From: Ruegeria arenilitoris
GTDB taxonomy: Bacteria; Pseudomonadota; Alphaproteobacteria; Rhodobacterales; Rhodobacteraceae
Reading direction: 5' to 3'
NCBI RefSeq assembly: GCF_013030985.1
Contig: NZ_WPYP01000004.1
Span: forward strand, 248,001-312,000
DNA length: 64,000 bases
Under the pieces are notes generated by a model that searched no databases, was not told the DNA's origin, and saw nothing but the letters and a program-made list of their open reading frames with translations. How positions within the stretch are numbered: position 1 is the first letter of the stretch; each line of letters opens with the position of its first letter. The position numbers were made by a program, and so were the translations under genes. Shown here one piece after another: positions 18,164 through 25,854 of the stretch.

Positions 18164-18238
18164 TGGATCACCTCCTTTTCTATCTGTTGCGGTTAACCTT
18201 GAGCCTGACACAAGATGCGCCATTCTCAAAGCACTTTT

Positions 18239-18883
18239 TTACGCAGGCTGAGCGGTCAGGCGCGCAACAATCACTTTGAACGGGATCAAGGCGATCAGCG
18301 CCAGCGACAGTTTCACCAGCCAGTCAGCGAATGCCAGCGTCACCCACAGCGGCGCCATCGGGCCGGACAGCATGAACGGCACGGGCTCCCACGCCCAGTT
18401 GATCGCAGCGTCTGCGTTGGCACCGAAGAAGGTGACCGATGCCGAAAACGCGATGGTGAAAAACAGCGCGGTGTCCAGCGCCGAGCCGACCAGCGTCGAA
18501 ACCAGCGGCGCGCGCCACCAGCGGCCACCACGCATCGCATTGAACACAGTGACGTCGGTCAGCTGAGCGATCAGGAAAGCAGTGCCCGAGGCCACGGCAA
18601 TCCGCAGCGGCACGGCGGCATAGGTGAATCCATCGCCCTGCAGCATGATCTGGCTGCCGATCAGCGAGCAGATGATACCGGTGACAAACCCGGCGAACAC
18701 AACCTTGCGGGCCGGACCCACGCCATAGACGCGGTTCATGATGTCGGTGACCAGAAAGGCCAGCGGATAGGTGAAGGCACCCCACGTCAGCAGCCCGTCA
18801 AAGATCAGGAACTGGACCAGGATGTTCGAGGCCACAACAATGGCGGCCATGGCAAGAATGCCGGGAATAAAGCTGCGTTGCAT
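18239..18883 (-). CDS. Queuosine precursor transporter (YhhQ/VUT family)
   Basis: A 214-residue inner-membrane protein with about six helices, of the TIGR00697/YhhQ family thought to import queuosine precursors (preQ0/preQ1) for tRNA modification. Diagnostic stretches are TYPLAFLVTDIMNRVYG, ARKVVFAGF and a late SALDTALFFTIAF segment. The start MQRSFIPG at 18883 is chosen; a 20-codon longer frame lacks family character. The gene is alone on its strand, 91 bases after the esterase-like gene stop. No preQ1 riboswitch was recognised in that gap. Confidence 0.83.
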   Translation of the reverse strand: MQRSFIPGILAMAAIVVASNILVQFLIFDGLLTWGAFTYPLAFLVTDIMNRVYGVGPARKVVFAGFVTGIICSLIGSQIMLQGDGFTYAAVPLRIAVASGTAFLIAQLTDVTVFNAMRGGRWWRAPLVSTLVGSALDTALFFTIAFSASVTFFGANADAAINWAWEPVPFMLSGPMAPLWVTLAFADWLVKLSLALIALIPFKVIVARLTAQPA

Positions 18884-18974
18884 GTTCAGATGCCCGTTTT
18901 GACAAGGTAGCGGCGACTTGGCCAAGGGACCGTCCCAAGGCAAGCCGTGCGTTTAGACCTTTGGGGGACCCGAG

Positions 18975-19856
18975 TCAATCCGGCAGCAGATATTCCACCA
19001 GTTCGGTGCGTTGCAGGGCCAGAAAGTTGTCGTCCGAGATCATCGTGGCCCGCAATCGCCCCTGATCGTCGCGCCAGACCGATAGGCCTTCGAGGTTGTC
19101 ATGTGCGCCGGTGCCGCTGGTGAACAGGGTTTCTTCGGCCTCAGGCCTGTCACCCACAATCTGCCAACGGCGCAGGCGGGTACGGAACCCGGTCAGCGAC
19201 AGGCTGCGTTCCAGCACATAGAACCGGCCATCGGGACCGAAATCGGCGGATACGGGCAGGAACTTGCCCCGCTGCGGCAGCGCAAAGGGCGTCGACCAGC
19301 CCTGCCCGTCCCAGCGATAGACGGGGATGTCGCCCTGCCGGGTGCGGCTTTTCTCGGGCAGGGTATAAAGCTGCCCCCGGTTGTCGATGGCCAGCGCCTC
19401 GAACGAGCCGTTCCGGCTCAGGTCTTCAAACGCCTTGGGGCGCGGCAGCACCCGCGCATTGGCATCGGGGGATGTGTAGCGGGCCACGCGATGCAGCCAT
19501 TCAAATGAGATGTAATAGCTGCCATCCGGCGCGACCGCGATGCCTTCGGAATCCCCCGCGCTGCCTGACAGAATCTGCCCCGTGCTGGACAGAACCGGCC
19601 AGTTCCCGGTGATCCGGAGCCCGGTGATCTGATCCCCATCCCGCGCGATGGTTGCGCGGACAAGAACCGCCCGGTCGCTGAGCGCGATCAGCTGACGCCC
19701 ATTATCCGAGACATGCAGCGCCGAGAACCCACCGAACCACTCGGCCTTATGCCGCCAGGCAAAGCTGTTCAACTGGGCGGCCGTTTTGACCTCGACCGCC
19801 CAGACCGATCCGGCCAGCAGAACAGCAATCAGTTGGATTGCAAAACGGCTGTGCAT
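18975..19856 (-). CDS. Secreted phytase-like esterase / beta-propeller protein
   Basis: A 293-residue protein with a signal peptide (about 1-20, ending GSVWA) and the repetitive beta-propeller character of the esterase-like-of-phytase family. Visible segments are GGFSALHVSDNGRQLIALSDRA, GDSEGIAVAPDGSYYISFEWLHRVARY, NGSFEALAIDNRGQLYTLPEKS and NLEGLSVWRDDQGRLRATMISDDNF. Probably periplasmic, acting on phosphate esters or purely structural; substrate unknown. It overlaps mepA by 28 bases and is the third gene of the UMF1-mepA-esterase unit. Confidence 0.8.
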   Translation of the reverse strand: MHSRFAIQLIAVLLAGSVWAVEVKTAAQLNSFAWRHKAEWFGGFSALHVSDNGRQLIALSDRAVLVRATIARDGDQITGLRITGNWPVLSSTGQILSGSAGDSEGIAVAPDGSYYISFEWLHRVARYTSPDANARVLPRPKAFEDLSRNGSFEALAIDNRGQLYTLPEKSRTRQGDIPVYRWDGQGWSTPFALPQRGKFLPVSADFGPDGRFYVLERSLSLTGFRTRLRRWQIVGDRPEAEETLFTSGTGAHDNLEGLSVWRDDQGRLRATMISDDNFLALQRTELVEYLLPD

Positions 19857-20692
19857 TGCTGAGGCAAATCGGCCAGAACATATTCCCGGCGTTTCTTGGG
19901 CGGCGGCGCGTTTGGATCGGGCGGCGGCGGGTTGAGGATATTACGCACCCATTGCTGCGCCTCGGCACAGCCATCCCCCTTGGGCGGCGGGTCCTGGTTG
20001 ACGCAGCCGCGCGAACCCTTGGGGCATTTCAGGCGCACATGGAAGTGATAGTGATGCCCCCACCACGGCCTGATTTTGCGCAGATAGGCGCGGTTGCCTT
20101 TCTCATCCTTGCACATCTGAGCCTTGGCGCCGGGAAAGACGAATATCCGCGCCACGCGCTTGTCCTTGGCGGCCTCGCGCAGCACAGCGTGGTGCTGTTT
20201 CGTCCAGTTGCCGTTCACATAGGCCCCGTTGGCGCGGCGCAGGGAAATCGACGAGAGCTTCTCGCGCGCCTTGCGCGACAGCCGCATGTTGTCGCCGGGC
20301 AGCATCCAGATATCGATGTCCAGACCCATCTGATGCGACCGATGGCCCGAGGTCATCGGCCCGCCCCGCGGCTGGCTGATATCCCCGATATAGAGACCAT
20401 TCCACCCGGGCTGCTTGGCCGCAAACCGGCTGAGGTCCTGTACATAGTCGACCGCCTCGGGGTGGCCCCAGTTGCGGTTGCGCGACAGGCGCATGGCCTG
20501 CCATGTCGGCCCGGTCTCGGGCAGTTGCACCGACCCGGCGGCACATCCGCGCGAATAACTGCCGAACGCGGCCGGTTTTTGCTGTGAACTTTGCTTTTGC
20601 GCTCCGAACAATTGCTTGGCCAAGGGTTGCGCCCCGGCCGTTCCTGCCAATGTCATCGCGGCGATTATTGCCAAAAAACGTAGTAAAATCAT
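19829..20692 (-). CDS. mepA: Penicillin-insensitive murein endopeptidase
   Basis: A 287-residue periplasmic LAS-family zinc peptidase cutting the D-Ala-meso-DAP cross-links of peptidoglycan. A signal peptide (about 1-21) is followed by the family segments GCAAGSVQLPETGPTWQAMRLSRNRNWGHP, SGHRSHQMGLDIDIW (metal ligands His and Asp) and PWWGHHYHFHVRLKCP (HxH ligands). The C-terminus is proline-rich (NPPPPDPNAPPPKK). The start overlaps the UMF1 transporter stop by four bases. Confidence 0.94.
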   Translation of the reverse strand: MILLRFLAIIAAMTLAGTAGAQPLAKQLFGAQKQSSQQKPAAFGSYSRGCAAGSVQLPETGPTWQAMRLSRNRNWGHPEAVDYVQDLSRFAAKQPGWNGLYIGDISQPRGGPMTSGHRSHQMGLDIDIWMLPGDNMRLSRKAREKLSSISLRRANGAYVNGNWTKQHHAVLREAAKDKRVARIFVFPGAKAQMCKDEKGNRAYLRKIRPWWGHHYHFHVRLKCPKGSRGCVNQDPPPKGDGCAEAQQWVRNILNPPPPDPNAPPPKKRREYVLADLPQQCTAVLQSN

Positions 20693-22056
20693 CTGCTCTG
20701 ATCCCCTTCCGGTTTCACCCAGCGCATTAGGAACAGACCCAGAATAAACAACAGAATGATCGGTGACACCCCCAGACGCGCACTGCCCGTGACAGTTGTG
20801 GCAATCCCGATCAGCAAGGGCGCGGCAAAGGCGGTGGCGCGGCCGGACAGACCATAAAGACCAAAGCTTTCGACCGGGGCCTTGGGATCGGTATGGCGCA
20901 CCATCAGGGATCGGCTGGCCGATTGCAGAATGCCCCCCATACCGCCGATCAGCACGCCGCAGCCGAAGAACACCATATCCGGCAGGCCCGATCCTTCAGC
21001 CAGCGGGATGCCGTAAATCTGCGTCCGGTCCATCGACACCACGGTGATGCAGACGAAGATCAGCACCCAGATCGCCACCAGAATGACCGGTTTAGGGCCG
21101 TATTTCTTGTCCATCTTGCCGCCGACCCAGGCAAAGATCGCCGAGGCCAGAACGCTGACGATCCCGAATATGCCGATCTTGATCAGCCCCCACTCCAGCA
21201 CCAGCCGCGCATAGACACCGCCGAAACTGTACAACCCGTTCAGCGCGTCGCGATAGAACATGGACGAGCCCAGATAGGTCGCCAGACTGACCCGATGGCG
21301 CAGGTCCGAGATCGATTTGCCCAGCAGGCGCAGCGCCTTACCCAGACTGCCCGTTTTATTGCTGTCCGGGTCGTCACGCACCCACAGGAAATAGGGCACC
21401 ATGAACAGGACGAACCAGCCGGCGGTGAAGGGTCCGACGAACCGCGTACCCTCTTGCATGGCGGCGTCCAGCCCGAACATCGGGGCCATCCCGATCAGCG
21501 TCTTGCCGTTGGGCTGTTCGACAAACAGCAACAGCATGATCGCCAGCGAGATCAGCCCGCCAAAGTAACCAAAAGCAAAGCCCGAGCCCGAAATCTCTCC
21601 GACCTCGTTGTCATCACCCAGATCGGGCAGTTGCGAGTTGATGAAGATCAGCGCGTATTCCGCACCCACAAAGCCCAGACCAAAGGCCGACAGCATCAGC
21701 CACATGTTCGAGCCATCCGGCATCGTGAACCACAGCGCCGCCGAACCCACCGCATACATCACCGAAAAGGCGAATATCCAGGGAATGCGCCGCCCGGACA
21801 CGTCGGCCATCGCGCCCAAAAGCGGCGCGCCAAAAGCGATGATCAGCCCGGTGATGGTCAGGCAATTGGCCCAAACCGTCTGCGCCCGCGCCGCTGCAGC
21901 CTCGGCATCCAAACCGGTGCCCGAGAAATACCCCGCCGCAACCCCGGCGAAATAGGGACCAAAGACAAAAGTGACCAGAAGTGTGTGGTAGGGCTGACTT
22001 GCCCAGTCGAAAAACCACCAGCCCCAAATGCGCTTGCGCTTGGAAATCTCTGCCAT
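20689..22056 (-). CDS. MFS transporter, UMF1 (Atg22-like) family
   Basis: A 455-residue inner-membrane protein with about 12 helices. The start KRIWGWWFFDWASQPYHTLLVTFVFGPYFA is the hallmark of the UMF1 family related to yeast Atg22, which exports amino acids from vacuoles; bacterial members are uncharacterised. The helix 2-3 loop carries GAMADVSGRRIPWI, and the middle loop has DPDSNKTGSLGKALRLL. First gene of an overlapping set with mepA, so a role in recycling wall-derived solutes is possible but only inferred from position. Confidence 0.85.
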   Translation of the reverse strand: MAEISKRKRIWGWWFFDWASQPYHTLLVTFVFGPYFAGVAAGYFSGTGLDAEAAAARAQTVWANCLTITGLIIAFGAPLLGAMADVSGRRIPWIFAFSVMYAVGSAALWFTMPDGSNMWLMLSAFGLGFVGAEYALIFINSQLPDLGDDNEVGEISGSGFAFGYFGGLISLAIMLLLFVEQPNGKTLIGMAPMFGLDAAMQEGTRFVGPFTAGWFVLFMVPYFLWVRDDPDSNKTGSLGKALRLLGKSISDLRHRVSLATYLGSSMFYRDALNGLYSFGGVYARLVLEWGLIKIGIFGIVSVLASAIFAWVGGKMDKKYGPKPVILVAIWVLIFVCITVVSMDRTQIYGIPLAEGSGLPDMVFFGCGVLIGGMGGILQSASRSLMVRHTDPKAPVESFGLYGLSGRATAFAAPLLIGIATTVTGSARLGVSPIILLFILGLFLMRWVKPEGDQSR

Positions 22057-22186
22057 GACCGCCCCTGATTATCGTTGCGTTCATAAGACGGGCCTTTGTC
22101 CTGTTTCGCAAGCGTTCTGTTGGCGCGGGCTTGCTCTTTGATGCGGGGGCGCTTAGGTCTCGTCAAACGTACTAACCGGAGGCCCC

Positions 22187-22474
22187 ATGCTGTCGCTGAT
22201 CCAAATTCTGCTGCTGATCCTGGACATTGTCTGGTTCATCATTCTGGCCCATGTGATCATGAGCTGGCTGATCAACTTTCAGGTGCTCAACCTGCATCAA
22301 CAGCTGGTCGCGCAAATCTGGTACGGCCTCAACCGGATATTGGAGCCTATATATGGCCCGATCCGCCGCTTTCTGCCCGCGATGGGCGGGCTGGACCTGA
22401 CGCCTCTGGTGGTGCTGGTCGGCGTCTACGCGCTGCGGATCATCCTGATCAACAATATGGTCTATTTCGTCTGA
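22187..22474 (+). CDS. YggT family membrane protein
   Basis: A 95-residue protein with two hydrophobic spans (ILLLILDIVWFIILAHVIMSWLI and LTPLVVLVGVYALRIILI) flanking the conserved loop LNRILEPIYGPIRRFLPAMGGLDLTP. This is the YggT (CcmB-like/S-layer domain) family, with suggested roles in osmotic tolerance or division-site organisation. GGAGGCCCC precedes the ATG. Divergent from the UMF1 gene and 78 bases upstream of recQ. Confidence 0.88.
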   Translation: MLSLIQILLLILDIVWFIILAHVIMSWLINFQVLNLHQQLVAQIWYGLNRILEPIYGPIRRFLPAMGGLDLTPLVVLVGVYALRIILINNMVYFV

Positions 22475-22552
22475 CCTCTTGTTCACCGAATCTTAGTGTG
22501 TGATTGTCCTGTCTTAAGAGCAGATAAACCTTAAAACAGGGCCACCCCGCAC

Positions 22553-24592
22553 ATGTTCGACGCCGCGCCTATGCTGCGAGATGTCTTTGGATTCGACGAC
22601 TTCCGCCCCGGTCAGGAAGAGATCGTCGATGCCGTGACCGCAGGCGAAAACGTGCTGGCGATCATGCCGACCGGAGGTGGTAAATCCCTGTGTTATCAGC
22701 TGCCTGCCCTGTTGCGCGACGGGGTAACGGTGGTGATTTCCCCACTGATCGCCTTGATGCGCGATCAAGTGCGCGGACTGCAGGAGGCGGGGGTCGAGGC
22801 CGGTGCACTGACCTCGGGCAACACCCCCGAAGAAACCGAGGCCGTGTGGGACGCGCTTGAGGCCGGGCGGCTCAAACTGCTCTACATGGCGCCGGAACGT
22901 CTGGCCGCCGGGTCGGCGCTGGGAATGCTGCGGCGGATCAATGTCAGCCTGATCGCCGTAGACGAAGCCCATTGCGTCAGCCAATGGGGCCATGATTTCC
23001 GCCCCGACTATCTGCGGATCGGAGAGCTGCGGCGCGCGTTGGGCGTGCCGTTAGCGGCCTTTACCGCCACGGCAGATGCGGAAACGCAGGATGAGATCGT
23101 CGAAAAGCTGTTCGACGGCACCGCCCCCCGCAAATTCCTGCGTGGCTTCGACCGGCCCAACATTCACCTTGCCTTTGCCGCCAAGGACGGGCCGCGCAAA
23201 CAGATTCTCGACTTCGCCGCCGCCCGCAAAACCCAGTCCGGCATCGTCTATTGCGGCACCCGCAACAAGACCGAAGTGCTGGCCCAGGCCCTGCGCGCCG
23301 AAGGCCACACCGCCTGCCACTATCATGGCGGGATGGATCCCGAAGATCGCCGTATCGTTGAAACCCGTTTCGCTCGCGAAGACGGGTTGATCGTCGTGGC
23401 CACCGTGGCCTTTGGCATGGGCATCGACAAACCCGATATCCGCTGGGTTGCCCACGCTGACCTGCCCAAATCCATCGAAGCCTACTATCAGGAGATCGGC
23501 CGTGCGGGTCGCGACGGTGGGCCTGCCGAGACACTTACCCTCTTCGGCCCCGATGACATCCGCCTGCGCCGCTCTCAGATCGACGAGGGGCTGGCCCCGC
23601 CCGAACGGCGTATGGCCGATCATGCGCGGCTGAACGCTCTGCTGGGACTGGCCGAGGCGCTGGTGTGCCGCCGTCAGACCCTGCTGGGATATTTCGGTGA
23701 ACAGGCGCAACCCTGCGGTAAATGCGATCTGTGCGACACCCCGCCCGAGGTGTTCGACGGCACCACCCCGGTCCGCATGGCCCTGTCCGCTATCCTGCGC
23801 ACCGAGGAATGGTTCGGCGCGGGCCACCTGATCGACATCCTGCTGGGCAACGAAACCGACAAGACCCGCGCCCGCCGTCATGACAGCCTGTCCACCTGGG
23901 GCATCGGCAAGGACTGGTCGCGCCCGCAATGGCAAGCGATCTTCCGGCAGATGATGGGTCACGATCTGGTGCGCCCGGATCCCGAACGCCACGGTGCCCT
24001 GCGCATGACCGAGGCCGCCAAACCGATCCTGAAAGGCGAAGCACAGATCAACCTGCGCAAGGATACGATCCGAAAGGCCACCCGACGTCCCGCCGTCAAA
24101 ATGATGGTGTCCGAAGAAGACGCGCCGCTGCTGTCCGCGCTCAAGGCCAAACGCCGCGCGTTGGCAGAAAGCGCGCGCGTTCCGGCCTATGTCATTTTCC
24201 CCGATCGCACCCTGATCGAAATGGCCGAAAACCGGCCCGTAACGCTGGATGATATGGCCCGCATCGGCGGCGTTGGCGCCAAAAAGCTGGAACGCTATGG
24301 CGATACCTTTCTTGAGGTGATTGCCGGTGCCGTCGAGGCCGTACACCCCGCCCGCCGCAAGCTGGCCGGGCGCGATCAGGGTGAGATTTACGACCGACTG
24401 CTTGAGGTTCAATCGCAATTGTCGCGCGGTCCCGACGGGATCGACAAACCGCTGACCTGCTCGGCCTCGCAACTGGCCAAGGTCGCGCAGTTGCGGCCCA
24501 ACGATCCACGTGGGCTGGAACAGGTTCTGGGCGATCGCCGTCACGAAAGGTTTGGCGCCGCGTTTCTGGACGTGCTGCAACAGGCGGGCTAG
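22553..24592 (+). CDS. recQ: ATP-dependent DNA helicase RecQ
   Basis: A 679-residue 3'-5' superfamily 2 helicase for recombination and fork repair. Walker A is MPTGGGKSLCYQLPAL, the DEAH box is VDEAHCVSQWGHDFRPDY, and motif VI is YYQEIGRAGRDG. The zinc site is seen in CRRQTLLGYFGEQAQPCGKCDLCD, followed by the winged-helix region and an HRDC domain (about 520-590: LKAKRRALAESARVPAYVIFPDRTL). About 80 residues follow the HRDC domain, somewhat longer than E. coli RecQ. yaaA follows after 33 bases. Confidence 0.95.
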   Translation: MFDAAPMLRDVFGFDDFRPGQEEIVDAVTAGENVLAIMPTGGGKSLCYQLPALLRDGVTVVISPLIALMRDQVRGLQEAGVEAGALTSGNTPEETEAVWDALEAGRLKLLYMAPERLAAGSALGMLRRINVSLIAVDEAHCVSQWGHDFRPDYLRIGELRRALGVPLAAFTATADAETQDEIVEKLFDGTAPRKFLRGFDRPNIHLAFAAKDGPRKQILDFAAARKTQSGIVYCGTRNKTEVLAQALRAEGHTACHYHGGMDPEDRRIVETRFAREDGLIVVATVAFGMGIDKPDIRWVAHADLPKSIEAYYQEIGRAGRDGGPAETLTLFGPDDIRLRRSQIDEGLAPPERRMADHARLNALLGLAEALVCRRQTLLGYFGEQAQPCGKCDLCDTPPEVFDGTTPVRMALSAILRTEEWFGAGHLIDILLGNETDKTRARRHDSLSTWGIGKDWSRPQWQAIFRQMMGHDLVRPDPERHGALRMTEAAKPILKGEAQINLRKDTIRKATRRPAVKMMVSEEDAPLLSALKAKRRALAESARVPAYVIFPDRTLIEMAENRPVTLDDMARIGGVGAKKLERYGDTFLEVIAGAVEAVHPARRKLAGRDQGEIYDRLLEVQSQLSRGPDGIDKPLTCSASQLAKVAQLRPNDPRGLEQVLGDRRHERFGAAFLDVLQQAG

Positions 24593-24625
24593 ATACCCCG
24601 GAACAGGCAAGGAACGAGGGCGGAT

Positions 24626-25396
24626 ATGCTGGTAGTGATTTCCCCGGCCAAGCGGCTGGACTGGGCAGAACGGGACATTGAGGTCACACAGCCCGATTTT
24701 CGGGACGACGCAATCCGGCTTTCGAAAACCGCCCGCAATCTGACGCTGGGCGATCTGAAGAAACTGATGGACCTGAGCGATGATCTCGCGCGTCTGAACC
24801 GCGACCGCTATCGCGCCTTTTCCGATAGCCCGGAGGCCGCCGTGACCCGCCCCGCAGCGCTGGCTTTTGCGGGCGACACGTATCAGGGTTTGGAAGCGGC
24901 CTCGCTGAACGGGGATGAAATGGAGTGGGCGCAGGACCACCTGCGCATTTTGTCCGGCCTTTATGGCGTGCTGCGCCCTCTGGACGCGATTCAGGCCTAT
25001 CGGCTTGAGATGGGCAGCAAGCTGAAAACCCGGCGCGGCAAGAACCTGTATGAATACTGGCGCGATCAACTGAGCAAGGCGCTGAACGCGCAAGGGGATC
25101 AGATCGGCACGGACGTGCTGGTGAACTGCGCCAGTCAGGAATATTTCGGCGCGGTCGATCCAAAGGCGTTGAAACTGCGGGTGGTCACACCGGTTTTCAT
25201 GGAAGACAAGGCGGGCACCCCCAAGATCGTCAGCTTCTTTGCCAAGAAGGCCCGCGGTGCGATGGCGCGCTACATCATCCAGCACCGCCTGACCGATCCC
25301 AAAGGCCTGCTGGACTTTGACACAGGTGGCTATGAATACCGCCCGGACCTGTCAGAGAACGACAAGCCCGTCTTTGTACGCCCCTATCAGGCCTGA
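24626..25396 (+). CDS. yaaA: Peroxide stress protein YaaA
   Basis: A 256-residue member of the YaaA/DUF328 family, which lowers free iron and limits oxidative DNA damage under peroxide stress in E. coli. It opens MLVVISPAKRLDW and carries PAALAFAGDTYQGLEA, LRILSGLYGVLRPLDAIQAYRLEMG, NCASQEYF, PVFMEDKAG and SFFAKKARGAMARYII. The start is preceded by AAGGAACGAGGG. Its position after recQ would couple DNA repair and iron control if co-transcribed. Its 3' end overlaps the convergent VOC gene by 10 bases. Confidence 0.93.
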   Translation: MLVVISPAKRLDWAERDIEVTQPDFRDDAIRLSKTARNLTLGDLKKLMDLSDDLARLNRDRYRAFSDSPEAAVTRPAALAFAGDTYQGLEAASLNGDEMEWAQDHLRILSGLYGVLRPLDAIQAYRLEMGSKLKTRRGKNLYEYWRDQLSKALNAQGDQIGTDVLVNCASQEYFGAVDPKALKLRVVTPVFMEDKAGTPKIVSFFAKKARGAMARYIIQHRLTDPKGLLDFDTGGYEYRPDLSENDKPVFVRPYQA

Positions 25397-25845
25397 TCCA
25401 GCATCGACCTGTCATAGGCAACCAGTTCAACCGTATTGCCCTCGGGGTCTTCAGTGAAAATGCCACGCCATCCGATCCAGCCGAACTGCTCAACGCGGTA
25501 GGGCTGGTCGATTTCGTCGTACCAGCGCATCACGGCTTCTTGTTCCTCAAACGGCAGGGACAGCGCGATGTGGTGCAGCGACGATCCGACCCCGGTCGCG
25601 GGCCTGTCGGCACCGGTCGGGTGCAGCCCGGGGCGCGGGGCAGCCGTATGGTGAAACAGCGCCAGCACCTGCGTGTGGCCACCGAACCCTTCAGCAATGC
25701 GAAAGAATGTGATGGCGCTGTTGTGATCTCCGGTCAGGCGTTCCAGTCCGATCACGTTCTCATAGAACGCGACCATCGCGCCCATATCGGCGCAACGAAT
25801 GGCAATCTCGCCCAATGCGCGAGGGTGAAATCCACGGTTTGACAT
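25387..25845 (-). CDS. VOC (glyoxalase/dioxygenase-fold) family protein
   Basis: A 152-residue vicinal-oxygen-chelate protein with two beta-alpha-beta-beta-beta modules. Possible metal ligands are in LGEIAIRCADM, SSLHHIALSLPFEEQ (His) and EDPEGNTVELVAYD (Glu). FYENVIGLERLTGDH is a typical module junction. It could be a lyase, dioxygenase or resistance protein. Substrate unknown. It is nine bases after the hybrid kinase stop's far side on the same strand (kinase lies upstream in the next unit), and overlaps yaaA convergently. Confidence 0.82.
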   Translation of the reverse strand: MSNRGFHPRALGEIAIRCADMGAMVAFYENVIGLERLTGDHNSAITFFRIAEGFGGHTQVLALFHHTAAPRPGLHPTGADRPATGVGSSLHHIALSLPFEEQEAVMRWYDEIDQPYRVEQFGWIGWRGIFTEDPEGNTVELVAYDRSMLDQA

Positions 25846-25854
25846 GGGCTCACG

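Noticed and set aside
18160-18180. The plus-strand sequence resembles the 3' end of 16S rRNA (TGGATCACCTCCTTT)
   Set aside because: Only about 15 bases match and the bases before them do not continue the 16S sequence. It is better explained as an extended ribosome-binding site read on the minus strand.
18884-18974. Possible preQ1 riboswitch before the YhhQ-type transporter
   Set aside because: The 91-base leader was read for the preQ1 aptamer pattern and no match was found.
23051-25285. A 744-codon minus-strand frame opposite recQ and yaaA
   Set aside because: It spans two real genes and the gap between them and has no recognisable domain; treated as a composition artefact.
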